Shown here: positions 16,385-25,031 of the stretch, one piece after another
Layout of the letters: every line of letters starts with the position of its first letter
Position numbering within the stretch: the first letter of the stretch is position 1
Source: Acidobacteriota bacterium
GTDB taxonomy: Bacteria > Acidobacteriota > JAAYUB01
Length of the DNA stretch: 64,000 nucleotides
Assembly (NCBI GenBank): GCA_018001935.1
Contig: JAGNHB010000021.1
Location: forward strand, 1 to 64,000
Direction of reading: 5' to 3'
Notes under the pieces: model-generated
Seen by the model: the letters and a program-made list of their open reading frames with translations, nothing else
Told to the model about the DNA's origin: nothing
The model's database searches: none
Translations under genes and position numbers: made by a program

Positions 16385-17103
16385 AAGCCCTGGTCATCGA
16401 CGACGAGCGCCTCGCCCGGAGCGAGCTGATCCGGATGCTGGAGGCCTTCCCGGACCTCCGTGTGATCGGGGAGGCGGTGAATGCGGACGACGCCGCCGAA
16501 AAGGTCCGTTCCCTCGAACCCGACGTCCTCTTTCTCGACATCGAAATGCCGGGTACGGACGTTTTCAGCATGCTGGAATCCCTGGAGCGCGCTCCCCACG
16601 TGATCTTCACCACCGCTTTCAACCAGTATGCCATCCAGGCCTTCGAGTGCAACGCCCTGGACTATCTCCTCAAACCCGTCGACGCCCGCCGGTTGAGCCA
16701 GGCGGTGGAGAAACTCCGGCGGATCCAGGGTCCGGCCCGCCCCCCGGGGGACGACCGGCCCCGGCTCCGGGAGGAGGACCGCATCTTCCTGCGGGACGGC
16801 AACCGGTGCTGGTTCGTGAGGATGGGCGAGATCCGGCTTTTCGAGTCCGAGGGCAACTACGCCCGTCTCCACCTGGACGCGCCCAGCCGGCCGCTGGTCC
16901 TTCGCTCCCTGAACACCCTTCAGCGGCGCCTCGACCCCCGTGTTTTCTTCCGCGTCAGCCGCAAGCACATCGTCAATGTCCGGTGGATCACCTCCGTCGC
17001 CCCCGCCGGTCAGGACCGCCTCGAGATCACCCTCGACGGCCGGCTGACGGTGGTCGCCTCCCGCCGCCAGTCCCTGGAGTTCAAGCTGCGGATGGAACTG
17101 TGA
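16381..17103 (+). CDS. LytTR-family response regulator
   Basis: A transcription regulator paired with the kinase just upstream (ATGA overlap). The receiver domain (1-120) has acidic pocket DDE near residue 7, phospho-acceptor D53 in LFLDIEMPG and the switch Lys in LLKPVDA. The LytTR DNA-binding domain (about 140-240) shows FFRVSRKHIVNVRWI and FESEGNYARLHL. Targets are unknown; LytTR regulators bind direct repeats and often control envelope or extracellular functions. Length (240 aa) is typical. Confidence 0.95.
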   Translation: MKALVIDDERLARSELIRMLEAFPDLRVIGEAVNADDAAEKVRSLEPDVLFLDIEMPGTDVFSMLESLERAPHVIFTTAFNQYAIQAFECNALDYLLKPVDARRLSQAVEKLRRIQGPARPPGDDRPRLREEDRIFLRDGNRCWFVRMGEIRLFESEGNYARLHLDAPSRPLVLRSLNTLQRRLDPRVFFRVSRKHIVNVRWITSVAPAGQDRLEITLDGRLTVVASRRQSLEFKLRMEL

Positions 17104-17285
17104 AACCTCCGGTCCCGTGTTTCACCCGATCAACCATCCCGGGGCCCGCTCGCAAAAATGAACCATCTTTTTGCTCTCCTCATCGTACAATCAGTCGGAC
17201 ACGCTGTCCCGGCCGGTACGCAGCGCCCCGGTCGAATTCCGGGCCTGGCGGTCCCCGGTTTGCCTATCCCGGTCAGGAGGTTGCC

Positions 17286-18092
17286 ATGAAGAAAGGAATT
17301 GGACTGGCGCTCACCGCGATCTGCCTGTGTGCGGTGGCCGGGGCGGCCGACCCGCCGCCGGTGAAGACACCCCACATCTTCATCCTGCAGTGCGACGCCC
17401 AGCAGATGATGGGCGACCTGGGTTTCGACAAGGCGTTCCGGGACCTGCTGCGGCGCCTGCCCCCGGACGACGCCGTCCTGGTCTTCGGTTTCCACCTGAA
17501 CAACGTCTACCCCGTCCTTCTCGGCAAGGCAGGGGAACTCCAGTGGCCGCCCAAGGGGTTCAAGTTCATGTCGGCGAACACCAACACCACGCCGTTCAAG
17601 GACATCCTCGCCATCCTGGTCAGCTGGCGGATCCGCAACTGCACCGTGTACGTCCTCACCAACGGGCGCGACCGGGACCTGTCCAACACCATGAAGGTGG
17701 AGGGCGCCAACGACTTCCTGCACTCGTCCCTCCGCCCGGACATGTACAGTTCCAGCATCCGGCCGCTCGTCCTCGACGGCCGGGACTTCGACCCGTCGAA
17801 GTACCGTCCCCTGAGTGACATCCTGCGGTACGTCAAGGAGCAGAACGTCAAGGTCCAGAGCGTGTTCCTCTGGAAGAACACGCAGCGCGACCTCTTCCAG
17901 AAGGACGAGTACTCGGGCTCTTCCTTTTTCCCCGGCGACATGCGCTACGTCAACCGGGAGGATGCCGGCAGCACCCTTCTGCTGGACAGCCTGGGGTACA
18001 CGGCCCTCGTCCTCATGGCCCACGCCTCCGGCGGCGAGATCTACAGCGACTTCGGGAACTTCGGCGGCCTGTTGGGCAACCTGTTCCCCTGA
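17286..18092 (+). CDS. Secreted hypothetical protein, 268 aa
   Basis: A signal peptide (MKKGIGLALTAICLCAVAGAA) is followed by a mixed alpha/beta domain that I do not recognise. HIFILQCDAQQMMGDLG and DDAVLVFGFHLNNVYPVLL alternate strand and helix like a Rossmann-type or von Willebrand A fold, but no DxSxS MIDAS motif is present. AGGAGG (17275-17280) supports the ATG at 17286. It stands alone between the LytTR regulator and the S46 peptidase. The C-terminus is Gly-rich (FGNFGGLLGNLF). Confidence 0.7.
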   Translation: MKKGIGLALTAICLCAVAGAADPPPVKTPHIFILQCDAQQMMGDLGFDKAFRDLLRRLPPDDAVLVFGFHLNNVYPVLLGKAGELQWPPKGFKFMSANTNTTPFKDILAILVSWRIRNCTVYVLTNGRDRDLSNTMKVEGANDFLHSSLRPDMYSSSIRPLVLDGRDFDPSKYRPLSDILRYVKEQNVKVQSVFLWKNTQRDLFQKDEYSGSSFFPGDMRYVNREDAGSTLLLDSLGYTALVLMAHASGGEIYSDFGNFGGLLGNLFP

Positions 18093-18299
18093 CCGGGGAA
18101 ACCCCCGTCATCCGTTTTTCGCTCCCTCGGTCACAGGGGGGGCGCTCGCGGGACACCGTCCTCCCGTTCGGGTCAAACCGTCCCATTCCCCCGGGCCGCC
18201 GGCATCACGCGCAAGGCGGCCCCTTCGCAATCGGTCCGGGGGAGCGCCGGGATCGATGGCGGGAAACATCCCCTTTGAAGATCCGTATGATCTTCTCCG

Positions 18300-18328
18300 T
18301 TGAAAATCCCCGGGCCGGCGCGTATGCT
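18300..18328 (+). promoter_or_regulatory. Sigma70-like promoter for the S46 peptidase
   Basis: TTGAAA and TATGCT separated by 17 bp, 41 bp upstream of the start codon. Confidence 0.6.
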
Positions 18329-18369
18329 GACCCGCCTGGGAACGAGATCATCACGCGACGAGGTGAACC

Positions 18370-20454
18370 ATGACCGAATGCACGCACGGAAGGAAGCTTG
18401 TTGTCCTCATGACCCTGCTGGCCATCGCGGCCGGCGCTGCCTGGCTCACCGCCGGCGAGGGCATGTGGACGTTCGACAACCCCCCCACCACCCTCCTCAA
18501 GGACAAGTACGGATTCGAGCTGACGCCCGCGTGGCTGGAACACGTGCGGCTTTCCTCCGTCCGTTTCAACGACGGCGGGTCCGGCTCCTTCGTGAGTGCC
18601 ACGGGCCTGGTGCTGACCAATCACCACGTGGCCCTGGGGCAGCTCCAGAAAGTGTCCACCGCCGAGAAGAACTACGTGGTGACCGGGTTTTTGGCCCGCA
18701 ACCCGGCGGAAGAGATCAAGTGCCCCGACCTTGAGCTCAACGTGCTGATGTCGATGGAGAACGTCACCGACCGCGTGGCGGCCGCCGTCAAGCCCGGCAT
18801 GGGGCTGTCCGAGGCCAACGAGGCCCGCAAGGCGGCCATCGCCGGAATCGAGAAGGCCGGCCTCGAGGCCACCGGGCTGCGCTCGGACGTGGTGATCCTG
18901 TACGAGGGCGGGGAGTACTGGCTCTACCAGTACAAGAAGTACACGGACGTCCGGCTGGTCTTCGCCCCGGAACAGACCATCGCCTACTTCGGCGGCGACC
19001 CGGACAACTTCACCTTCCCGCGCTACAACCTCGACATGGCCCTCTTCCGAGTTTACGAGAACGACAAGCCGTTGAGCCCGAAGCACTTCCTGAAGTGGGA
19101 CCCGAAGGGTTCCGGCGACGGCGACCTGGTCTTCGTCTCCGGGCACCCCGGGAGGACCAGCCGTCTGAACACCCTGGCCGAGCTGGAGTTCCAGCGCGAC
19201 CTGGCCTATCCCCAGCGCCTGGACATGATGAACAAGATGGTGGCGGCCGCCCGGGTCTACGCCGCCCAGGGCCCCGAGCAGGCCCGCCAGGCCATGAACA
19301 TCATCTACGGCATCGAGAACGCCCTCAAGGCCACGACGGGCGAGTACCAGGGCCTGATCAACCCCGAACTCCTGGCCAAGAAGGCCCGGGAGGAAGCGGA
19401 GTTCCGCAAGCTGGTGGACTCGAACCCGGAGTGGAAGCAGGCGTACGCCGGTGCCTGGGAGGAATTGGCCCAGGTGCAGAAACTCCTCCGGCAGCGTTTC
19501 AACGAGATCACCTACCGGACCCTCCCCCGCTCCCGCCTGCTGCAGACCGCCCTCTCCCTCGTCCAGATGGTTGCCGAGACGGCCAAGCCCGATAGCCAAC
19601 GGCTGGACGGCTACCACGACGCCCAGCTGGAGTCCCTGAAGTTCCGGCTCTTCTCCCCGGCGCCCGTTTACCCCGGGATGGAAGAGGTCCTGATGGCTTT
19701 CCAGATGAAATTGTCCCTGTCGAAGCTCGGCGAGAAAGACGCCTTCATGGCGGCGATGCTGGACGGCAAGACCCCCGAGGCGCAGGCGAAGGCCCTGGTG
19801 AGCGGGACGAAGCTGGCCGACCCCGCCTTCCGGATGGAGCTGTTCAAGGGCGGCGCCAAGGCCGTGGCCGAGTCCACGGACCCCCTGATCGTCCTGGCGC
19901 GCAAGGTGGACCCCCTTCTCCGGGAGATCCAGAAGTGGAAGGAAGACCACGTGGAGAGCGTGGAGACGAGCGCCGGCGAGAAGATCGGCAAGGCCCGTTT
20001 CGCCGTGTACGGGAAAAACGCCTACCCGGACGCCACCTTCACCCTCCGGCTTTCCTACGGCGTCGTCCAGGGCTATGCCATGAACGGGACCCAGGCCCCC
20101 TCCAAGACCACCTTCTACGGGCTGTACGAGCGATCCGCCGCTTTCGACAACAAAACGCCGTTCCGGCTCCCGGAGCGCTATGCGGAAGCTCTCGGCAAGC
20201 TCGACCTGGCGACCCCTTTCAACTTCGTCTGCACCGCGGACATCATCGGCGGGAACTCGGGTTCCCCCGTCATCAGCGGCGACGGCAACCTGGTGGGCCT
20301 GGTCTTCGACGGCAACATCGAGAGCCTGGTGGGGCGCTTCGTCTTCGACGAGACCGCCAACCGCTGCGTGTCCGTCCACACCGCCGGGATGACCGAGGCC
20401 CTGAAGAAGGTCTACGAGGCCGGGGAACTGCTGCGGGAACTGCTGGGGCAGTGA
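18370..20454 (+). CDS. S46-family dipeptidyl-peptidase, DPP7-like specificity
   Basis: A periplasmic serine exopeptidase that removes dipeptides from peptide N-termini. After a signal peptide (1-28) the chymotrypsin-fold halves carry His85/86 in LTNHHVALG, a probable Asp222 in RYNLDMALFRVY and Ser630 in GGNSGSPV; the helical lid lies between. Eighteen residues after the serine is Gly648 (LVFDGN). In the characterised family the equivalent position is Gly in DPP7 (hydrophobic P1) and Arg in DPP11 (acidic P1), so DPP7-like preference is inferred. Length (694 aa) is normal. GAGGTGA precedes the ATG. Its products could feed the OPT transporter. Confidence 0.92.
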   Translation: MTECTHGRKLVVLMTLLAIAAGAAWLTAGEGMWTFDNPPTTLLKDKYGFELTPAWLEHVRLSSVRFNDGGSGSFVSATGLVLTNHHVALGQLQKVSTAEKNYVVTGFLARNPAEEIKCPDLELNVLMSMENVTDRVAAAVKPGMGLSEANEARKAAIAGIEKAGLEATGLRSDVVILYEGGEYWLYQYKKYTDVRLVFAPEQTIAYFGGDPDNFTFPRYNLDMALFRVYENDKPLSPKHFLKWDPKGSGDGDLVFVSGHPGRTSRLNTLAELEFQRDLAYPQRLDMMNKMVAAARVYAAQGPEQARQAMNIIYGIENALKATTGEYQGLINPELLAKKAREEAEFRKLVDSNPEWKQAYAGAWEELAQVQKLLRQRFNEITYRTLPRSRLLQTALSLVQMVAETAKPDSQRLDGYHDAQLESLKFRLFSPAPVYPGMEEVLMAFQMKLSLSKLGEKDAFMAAMLDGKTPEAQAKALVSGTKLADPAFRMELFKGGAKAVAESTDPLIVLARKVDPLLREIQKWKEDHVESVETSAGEKIGKARFAVYGKNAYPDATFTLRLSYGVVQGYAMNGTQAPSKTTFYGLYERSAAFDNKTPFRLPERYAEALGKLDLATPFNFVCTADIIGGNSGSPVISGDGNLVGLVFDGNIESLVGRFVFDETANRCVSVHTAGMTEALKKVYEAGELLRELLGQ

Positions 20455-20718
20455 GTCCGGGCCAAGCCAACCCTTGCGGGTCCGGGGGCCCCGGCGGCCC
20501 CCGGGGCCCCTCGGGTCCGGCTCCGGGGGGAGTTTCCTGCGCGGGAGAGCGGTGACGCAGGCGATGGAGGGGGCGGGGGTGCGAGAGAGAGACTGCGACT
20601 GCGATGCCGATGGCGAGACCGATAGCGATGCCGATGGCGATGCCGATGGCGATACCGATAGCGATACCGAGATAGAGGCAGAGACAGACCACTTACCTGA
20701 AGGGACCAGATACTCCCC
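20455..20718. repeat. Intergenic region with hexanucleotide array (left array 20591-20675)
   Basis: GC-rich self-complementary sequence (20485-20530) is followed by about 14 degenerate hexamers of the form GATNNC (GATGCC, GATGGC, GATACC, GATAGC), ending 43 bp before the methyltransferase gene. Orientation is the reverse complement of the array on the other side of that gene. Confidence 0.85.
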
Positions 20719-21501
20719 GTGAGCCCGACGGACCGCGCCGACTTCGACTTCCTCCTGGCCAACGCCCGAGCCGGCAAGGCCCTCGGGTTGACGTCCTTCA
20801 TCCACCTGGACCAACCGGCGGGGCTGTGGGGATACATCCGCATCGCCAACGCCGTGGCGGCCCTCGTCCCGTCGGGGCGCCTGCTGGACTGGGGGTGCGG
20901 TTTCGGGCAGATGACCTGGCTCCTGCGCCGCCGGGGACTCGACGTCACCCCCTTCGACCTGGGGGGCGACGGGGAGGCCCTGCCGGGCATCCCGCTCTGT
21001 GAAGGCCTCACGGTGATCCGGAGCACCCACCCCACCGAACTGCCCTTCCCCGGGGCCACCTTCGATGCCGTCCTCAGCTGCGGTGTCCTCGAGCACGTGG
21101 ACGAGTACAGCGGCACGCCTGGAAACGAGGTGCGCTCCCTGCGGGAGATCGCCCGGGTCCTCCGGCCCGGCGGACTTTTCCTGGTCTTTCAGCTCCCCCA
21201 GAAGCGGGCGTGGCAAGAGGCCATGATCCGGCGTTTCCACCTCGGCTATTCCCACCCCCGCCGTTTCACCGCCCGGGAGATCCGCCGGCTCCTGGCGGAC
21301 ACCGGCTTCCGCGTTAGGCGGCTGCGGCGGTTCAATTTCCTCCCGAAAAACCTGACGGGGATGCCCGAGGGCGTCCGCCGTCTCTACAGCCGGGCGGCGC
21401 GGCCGATCCTCGCCGCGGACGCGGCGCTTTCCCGCATCCCCCTCCTCAACCGCCTGGCCGGGGTCCTGGAGATCGTGGCGGTGAGGGGGGAAGGGGTTTA
21501 G
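20719..21501 (+). CDS. Class I SAM-dependent methyltransferase, 260 aa
   Basis: A Rossmann methyltransferase with motif I LLDWGCGFGQMTWLL (about 55-69), PFDLGGDGE for the second acidic position, FDAVLSCGVLEHVDEYSG and a typical VLRPGGLFLVFQLPQ. It resembles UbiE/Coq3-type or sugar/lipid methyltransferases encoded in envelope loci, but the substrate cannot be read. The GTG at 20719 is the only sensible start; no strong ribosome site precedes it, because the upstream DNA is repeat sequence. The gene is bracketed by inverted hexanucleotide arrays, and a heptamer repeat overlaps its stop codon. Confidence 0.85.
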   Translation: MSPTDRADFDFLLANARAGKALGLTSFIHLDQPAGLWGYIRIANAVAALVPSGRLLDWGCGFGQMTWLLRRRGLDVTPFDLGGDGEALPGIPLCEGLTVIRSTHPTELPFPGATFDAVLSCGVLEHVDEYSGTPGNEVRSLREIARVLRPGGLFLVFQLPQKRAWQEAMIRRFHLGYSHPRRFTAREIRRLLADTGFRVRRLRRFNFLPKNLTGMPEGVRRLYSRAARPILAADAALSRIPLLNRLAGVLEIVAVRGEGV

Positions 21502-21676
21502 GCTGTAGGCTGTAGGCTGCAGGTCCGGAGGGGTTCTCGTCGGTATCGGTATCGGTATCGCAATCGGTATCGCAATCGGTATCGCAATCGGTATCGCAAT
21601 CGGTATCGCAATCGCAATCGCAACCGCTATCGCAATCGCTATCGCAATCGCAATCGCCGTCTCCGTCGGTATCGAC
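21499..21676 (+). repeat. Composite heptamer plus hexamer array
   Basis: Three TAGGCTG heptamers (21499-21520) are followed by TTCTCGTCGG and then about 23 hexamers of TATCGG, AATCGG, TATCGC and AATCGC (21541-21676). The same order (TGAAGGCTG units, TTCCCGTCGG, hexamers) recurs at 63935-64000. Confidence 0.9.
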
Positions 21677-22122
21677 ATGGAACAGGAAATTTACGCCAGG
21701 GGCGCAAAGACACAGAGGAGTATCCGCCCATGGGGGCTTGCTTCTCTCCGGGTGGGCGAGGAAGGCCCATGACCGGTGGGTGTTCCCTTTTTCAGGCACG
21801 CGGTTCTCTTGATGACAAGGGGTCACGAAAGGACGAAAGGGCCCAAAGGACCCAAAGGACCCAAAGGGACAGGCGGGACCGAAGGTATTCCCGTCGGTAT
21901 CGGCAGATAAAGCGGCGCTCCGGCAGCCTCCGCGCCTTGCGGTGGGCCGATAACTGAAAGCGGCGCTCCGGCAGCCTTCGCGCCGCACTCCGCAGGAGCG
22001 AACCGCAGCCTTCGCGTCGCACTCCGCGGGGGCGAACCCCGGCCTTCGCGCCGCGCCCCGCCGGGCAACCTCCGTGGGGGGGCGGGAACGACCTTGGGGA
22101 TGGTTGTCGGCCGGGCTTCGCG
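21677..22122. repeat. Gene-free, repeat-rich stretch
   Basis: It holds (CAAAGGACC)-like tandem units (21835-21875), another TTCCCGTCGGTATCGG core (21888-21903), a duplicated block starting AAAGCGGCGCTCCGGCAGCC (21910 and 21958) and three imperfect repeats of GCCTTCGCGYCGC type (21975-22060). No convincing gene or RNA is seen. Confidence 0.7.
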
Positions 22123-22425
22123 TCAGTCCAGGTCGAAGATGCGGGGCGGGGGCGCGGCGCTGCCGTCGGCTTCCTTGCTGGCCTCCTGGAACTTCTTCTC
22201 CAGGAGTTCCTTGCGCTTTCTCTCCATCTCCACCGCCTGGGAAAACAGGTCCTCCTGGCGGTTCTGCCGCTCCCTCTCGATCTGGAGCGCCGCGTCGAAG
22301 GTCTCCACCTCACGCTTCTCCACCTTCTTCGCGTGGATCACCGCGCCGGAGTCCCGGTCCACTTTCAGCTCCGCCCCGCAGTGAGGGCACTGGACTTTAA
22401 GGGTGTCGTCGTTTTTATGGGTCAT
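22123..22425 (-). CDS. Small zinc-knuckle/coiled-coil protein, 100 aa
   Basis: Residues 12-16 (QCPHCGAEL) form a single CxxC zinc knuckle like the first half of a zinc ribbon. Residues 35-85 are a highly charged helix (VEKREVETFDAALQIERERQ...) likely to form a coiled coil. No second CxxC is present, so zinc binding would need dimerisation. The ATG at 22425 follows a GAGAGGTG-like site. Coding bias and conserved-looking composition suggest a real gene in an otherwise gene-poor region. Function unknown. Confidence 0.6.
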   Translation of the reverse strand: MTHKNDDTLKVQCPHCGAELKVDRDSGAVIHAKKVEKREVETFDAALQIERERQNRQEDLFSQAVEMERKRKELLEKKFQEASKEADGSAAPPPRIFDLD

Positions 22426-23032
22426 GGGTCACCTCTCGCAGCGACATTATAGTATCGGGGGGCGACTCAGGGAAGACGGAAGTCGGGTGTCGGAAACCGG
22501 GAGAGAAGGGAACCCCGAAATACACGGAATACACGGAAATCGAACCACGAACCACACGAACGGAGAATTCAGAATTCAGGAGGAAAAAGATGGCGTTTGA
22601 CCGGTCGATCGCGACCGGAGTCGCCGCTTCGCGGTGCCTTCGTGTCCCCGTGAGATCGACCTTCCGGATGGTTTCCTTCGGCGGCGAGCCGACCCGGTGC
22701 GTGTGTCCCTTCGTACCCCTTGCCCGCATCCCCGGCGACCCGTTTTTCTTTGCGAGCTTGGCGCCTTTGCGAGAACCAGATCCGGATCGATCCTCGCCCG
22801 GACGCCAGGCTCGCAAAGGAAGGCCGCTAGCGCCTGCTTGTGTGGCATGCCCAAAGGGAAGGGAGAAAAACGGGGGCAGCGGGCTGCCGTCGCCCGGCAA
22901 CAGCGGCCTCGGCAGGCAACCGAATTCGACAACACGTTGGCAAGAACGCAGCCGCTAAAGGGCCACCAGCCTACAGCCTACAGCCCAAAGCCTACATCCT
23001 GCCCAGGACCATGCGCCGGCGGGTTCCTTGGC
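22426..23032. repeat. Gene-free, low-complexity stretch
   Basis: It contains AATACACGG direct repeats (22517-22540), ACCACGAACCACACGAACG (22546-22561, also seen at 59156-59185), a GCGAGCTTGGCGCCTTTGCG motif near 22750 and inverted heptamers CAGCCTACAGCCTACAGCC (22967-22985), the reverse complement of the TAGGCTG run at 21499. Open frames here look like chance translations of repeats. Confidence 0.65.
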
Positions 23033-24205
23033 TCACGGGAATCGGCGGGTGGCCAGGCGCCAGCGGAAGCGGCCCTGACGGGCGAGGTGAAGGAGCATCA
23101 CCCGGAACCGGAACAGGGCCGAGCCAGCCCAGGGGCACTGGGGGTCCTCCCCGAAGGGGTCGCCGCTCACCGCCCGGGGCACGGCCCGGCAGCCGCCGCA
23201 CACCCAGCGGTAGGCACACCGCCCGCAGCGGCCCTTGAGGCGGTCCCGGTCCCGCAGGGCGATCAGCAGCGGGTGCGCCTCCCAGGCCTGCTCCAGCCCC
23301 CCCTCGAGGGCGTGGCCGACGGGGAGGGCCAGCCGCCGGCACGGCAGGACCTCGCCGTCGGACTCCACGGTCAACGTTCGGTAGCCGGCGCTGCAGCCGG
23401 AAATCGCCGGCGAGTGCCCGGCGTGCCAGGGCGCCGCCAGGAGGGGGCGGAACGTGGGGTCGCGCAGGGCCACCGGGACCCGCAGGGTGTCGGCGAGTGC
23501 CAGGATGCGCCGGAGGGCGCCCGCCCAGGCGGCACGGTTGGGCAGGACGCCGAGGGAGGCCCCGTGCCCCGCCGGGATCAGGCGGGAAAAGTAGACCCGG
23601 TCGGCCGCCGCTTCCGCAAGCCGTCCGACCGCCTCGAGGTCGGCGAGGTTCTCCCGGTGGAGCGTCATGGCCAGGGTCACCGGCAGGCCGGCCGCCCGCG
23701 CGCAGCACACCCCCTCCATCGCCTGCCGGAAGCCGCCCTCGCCGCGGAGGGCGTCATGGGTCGCTTCCGTCCCCTCGACGCTGACCTGGACCCCCACGCA
23801 GCCGCTGCGGGCCAAATCCGCCGCCCGCGACGGCGTGAGGCCGACCCCGCCGGTCAGGAAGCGGAACGGCAGCCCGGCGCGGGCGATCGCCGCCAACAGC
23901 CGGTCCAGCCCCGGGCAGAGGGCGGGCTCGCCCCCCGCCAGGTGCAGGCGGCCCCGGAGGCCGCGTTTCGCCAGGAAGGCCCGGATGGCTTCGAGGACAC
24001 TCAATTGCCCGGCCTCGCCCAGGTCGCGGCGGGGAGGCCCTTCCCGGTAGCAGTGCCGGCAGGACCGCTCACAGCGGTCCGTCAGGTGCCACTGGAACAC
24101 GAAGGGCCCGCCGAAGGCCTCGCGGCGTCCGCGAGCGCCGTTCTCGCCTGGATCGTCCACCGGGTTTCGCAAATACATCCGTCCCTTTGTCCCTTCCCAC
24201 CCCAC
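23033..24205 (-). CDS. Radical SAM/SPASM protein, 390 aa
   Basis: A radical S-adenosylmethionine enzyme with a SPASM auxiliary-cluster domain, the class that includes peptide-modifying maturases and AhbD/NirJ-like proteins. The radical SAM cluster motif is C45-x3-C49-x2-C52 (DRCERSCRHC), followed by LAGGEPAL. The SPASM region has seven cysteines: C271, C289, C327, C330, C336, C339 and C357. The start is uncertain: 24205 or the in-frame ATG at 24178. It follows the nucleotidyltransferase gene by 37 bp in an operon whose first gene encodes a Cys/Gly-tailed membrane protein, a possible substrate (inference). NirJ/AhbD-like haem chemistry is the alternative, but no other haem genes are here. Confidence 0.85.
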   Translation of the reverse strand: MGWEGTKGRMYLRNPVDDPGENGARGRREAFGGPFVFQWHLTDRCERSCRHCYREGPPRRDLGEAGQLSVLEAIRAFLAKRGLRGRLHLAGGEPALCPGLDRLLAAIARAGLPFRFLTGGVGLTPSRAADLARSGCVGVQVSVEGTEATHDALRGEGGFRQAMEGVCCARAAGLPVTLAMTLHRENLADLEAVGRLAEAAADRVYFSRLIPAGHGASLGVLPNRAAWAGALRRILALADTLRVPVALRDPTFRPLLAAPWHAGHSPAISGCSAGYRTLTVESDGEVLPCRRLALPVGHALEGGLEQAWEAHPLLIALRDRDRLKGRCGRCAYRWVCGGCRAVPRAVSGDPFGEDPQCPWAGSALFRFRVMLLHLARQGRFRWRLATRRFP

Positions 24206-24242
24206 TGTCGCCCAGGGCGACGACGGGCCGACTTCGACGGCA

Positions 24243-24974
24243 CTACTTCCCCGGCCCCTCCTCGTCCACTTCCGCCGTGATCTTCTCCAGGAAGACGAAC
24301 AGAAAGTGGTAGGCGTCCTCCACGGTGGGCCAGGGGGTCGCGGGGCGGTGGCGCAGGGCGAGGAGGTCCCGGTAGGTTCGTGCCTCGAACCCGTAGTGCC
24401 GGGCCGCGGCGTCGATGAAGTCCCCGCCGTGGCGCTCCACCGACCGGTAGTCCACCCAGCGGTGCACGATGGCGGTCAGGGGGGGGAGGAACTGGCGCAG
24501 CGTCCCCACCAGGGCGGCCGAATCGGGGCGAAGGGCCAGGTAGGCCCGCCGCAGCTTGAAGGTGATGTTGCGCAGCTCCCGCTCGCTTTCGCGGCGGACC
24601 GCGCCGGGGGGCATCGTCAGGCCGGCCAGCGGGTCCGCCCCGTCCAGGACTTCGCAGGCGCGCTGCATCTCCAGGAACTTGACGGCGTACACGTCCAGCG
24701 ACCGGCAGATCTCCTCGCGGCCGATGACGAACGGGGCGCAGCGGAAGGCGATGCGCGCGGCCTGGAGCGGTTCCGCCAGCGCGTCCAGCGTCGCGGGGTT
24801 GGCGTCGGCCACCACCAGGAGCATGTTGACGTCGGAGCGCTCGGGGTCGAAATCCCCCCGCACGGTGGAACCGTAGAGGGCCGCTGACACCAGGCCGTCC
24901 CCCAGCCGTCCCCGGAGGGTCCGGACCAGGGTCCCCGACGCTTCGAGGATCATCGATTTCGTGAGTTTTTTCAT
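24243..24974 (-). CDS. Nucleotidyltransferase-domain protein, 243 aa
   Basis: A Pol-beta-superfamily nucleotidyltransferase. SAALYGSTVRGDFDPERSDV, followed by NMLLV, is the GS...D-x-N/D motif; Asn replaces the usual second Asp, as in some aminoglycoside-type enzymes. The rest is helical (LRNITFKLRRAYLAL, VEDAYHFLFVFLEKI), resembling HEPN-like or KNTase C-terminal bundles. The ATG at 24974 has GGAGA upstream; an ATG 14 codons earlier is rejected. It lies between the TIGR04222-like gene (57 bp) and the radical SAM gene (37 bp), so all three are probably one transcript. Its substrate is unknown. Confidence 0.75.
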   Translation of the reverse strand: MKKLTKSMILEASGTLVRTLRGRLGDGLVSAALYGSTVRGDFDPERSDVNMLLVVADANPATLDALAEPLQAARIAFRCAPFVIGREEICRSLDVYAVKFLEMQRACEVLDGADPLAGLTMPPGAVRRESERELRNITFKLRRAYLALRPDSAALVGTLRQFLPPLTAIVHRWVDYRSVERHGGDFIDAAARHYGFEARTYRDLLALRHRPATPWPTVEDAYHFLFVFLEKITAEVDEEGPGK

Positions 24975-25031
24975 GCTTGTCTCCGAAGATGGGAACCGGT
25001 TTGGGGGAAATCGCACGGGAGGGCTGCCGGG

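Noticed and set aside
20591..21676. Possible CRISPR array or Asp/Ile-rich protein in the hexamer tracts
   Set aside because: Units are 6-7 bp with no unique spacers; long frames through them are simple translations of the repeat.
22590..22958. A 122-codon open frame in the gene-poor region
   Set aside because: It has no ribosome site, runs through known short repeats and has a random-looking Arg/Pro/Ser composition.
23033..24205. Assignment of the radical SAM protein as a haem d1/haem synthesis enzyme (NirJ/AhbD)
   Set aside because: The cysteine pattern is compatible, but no other haem or nitrite-reduction gene is nearby and the operon partners do not fit.
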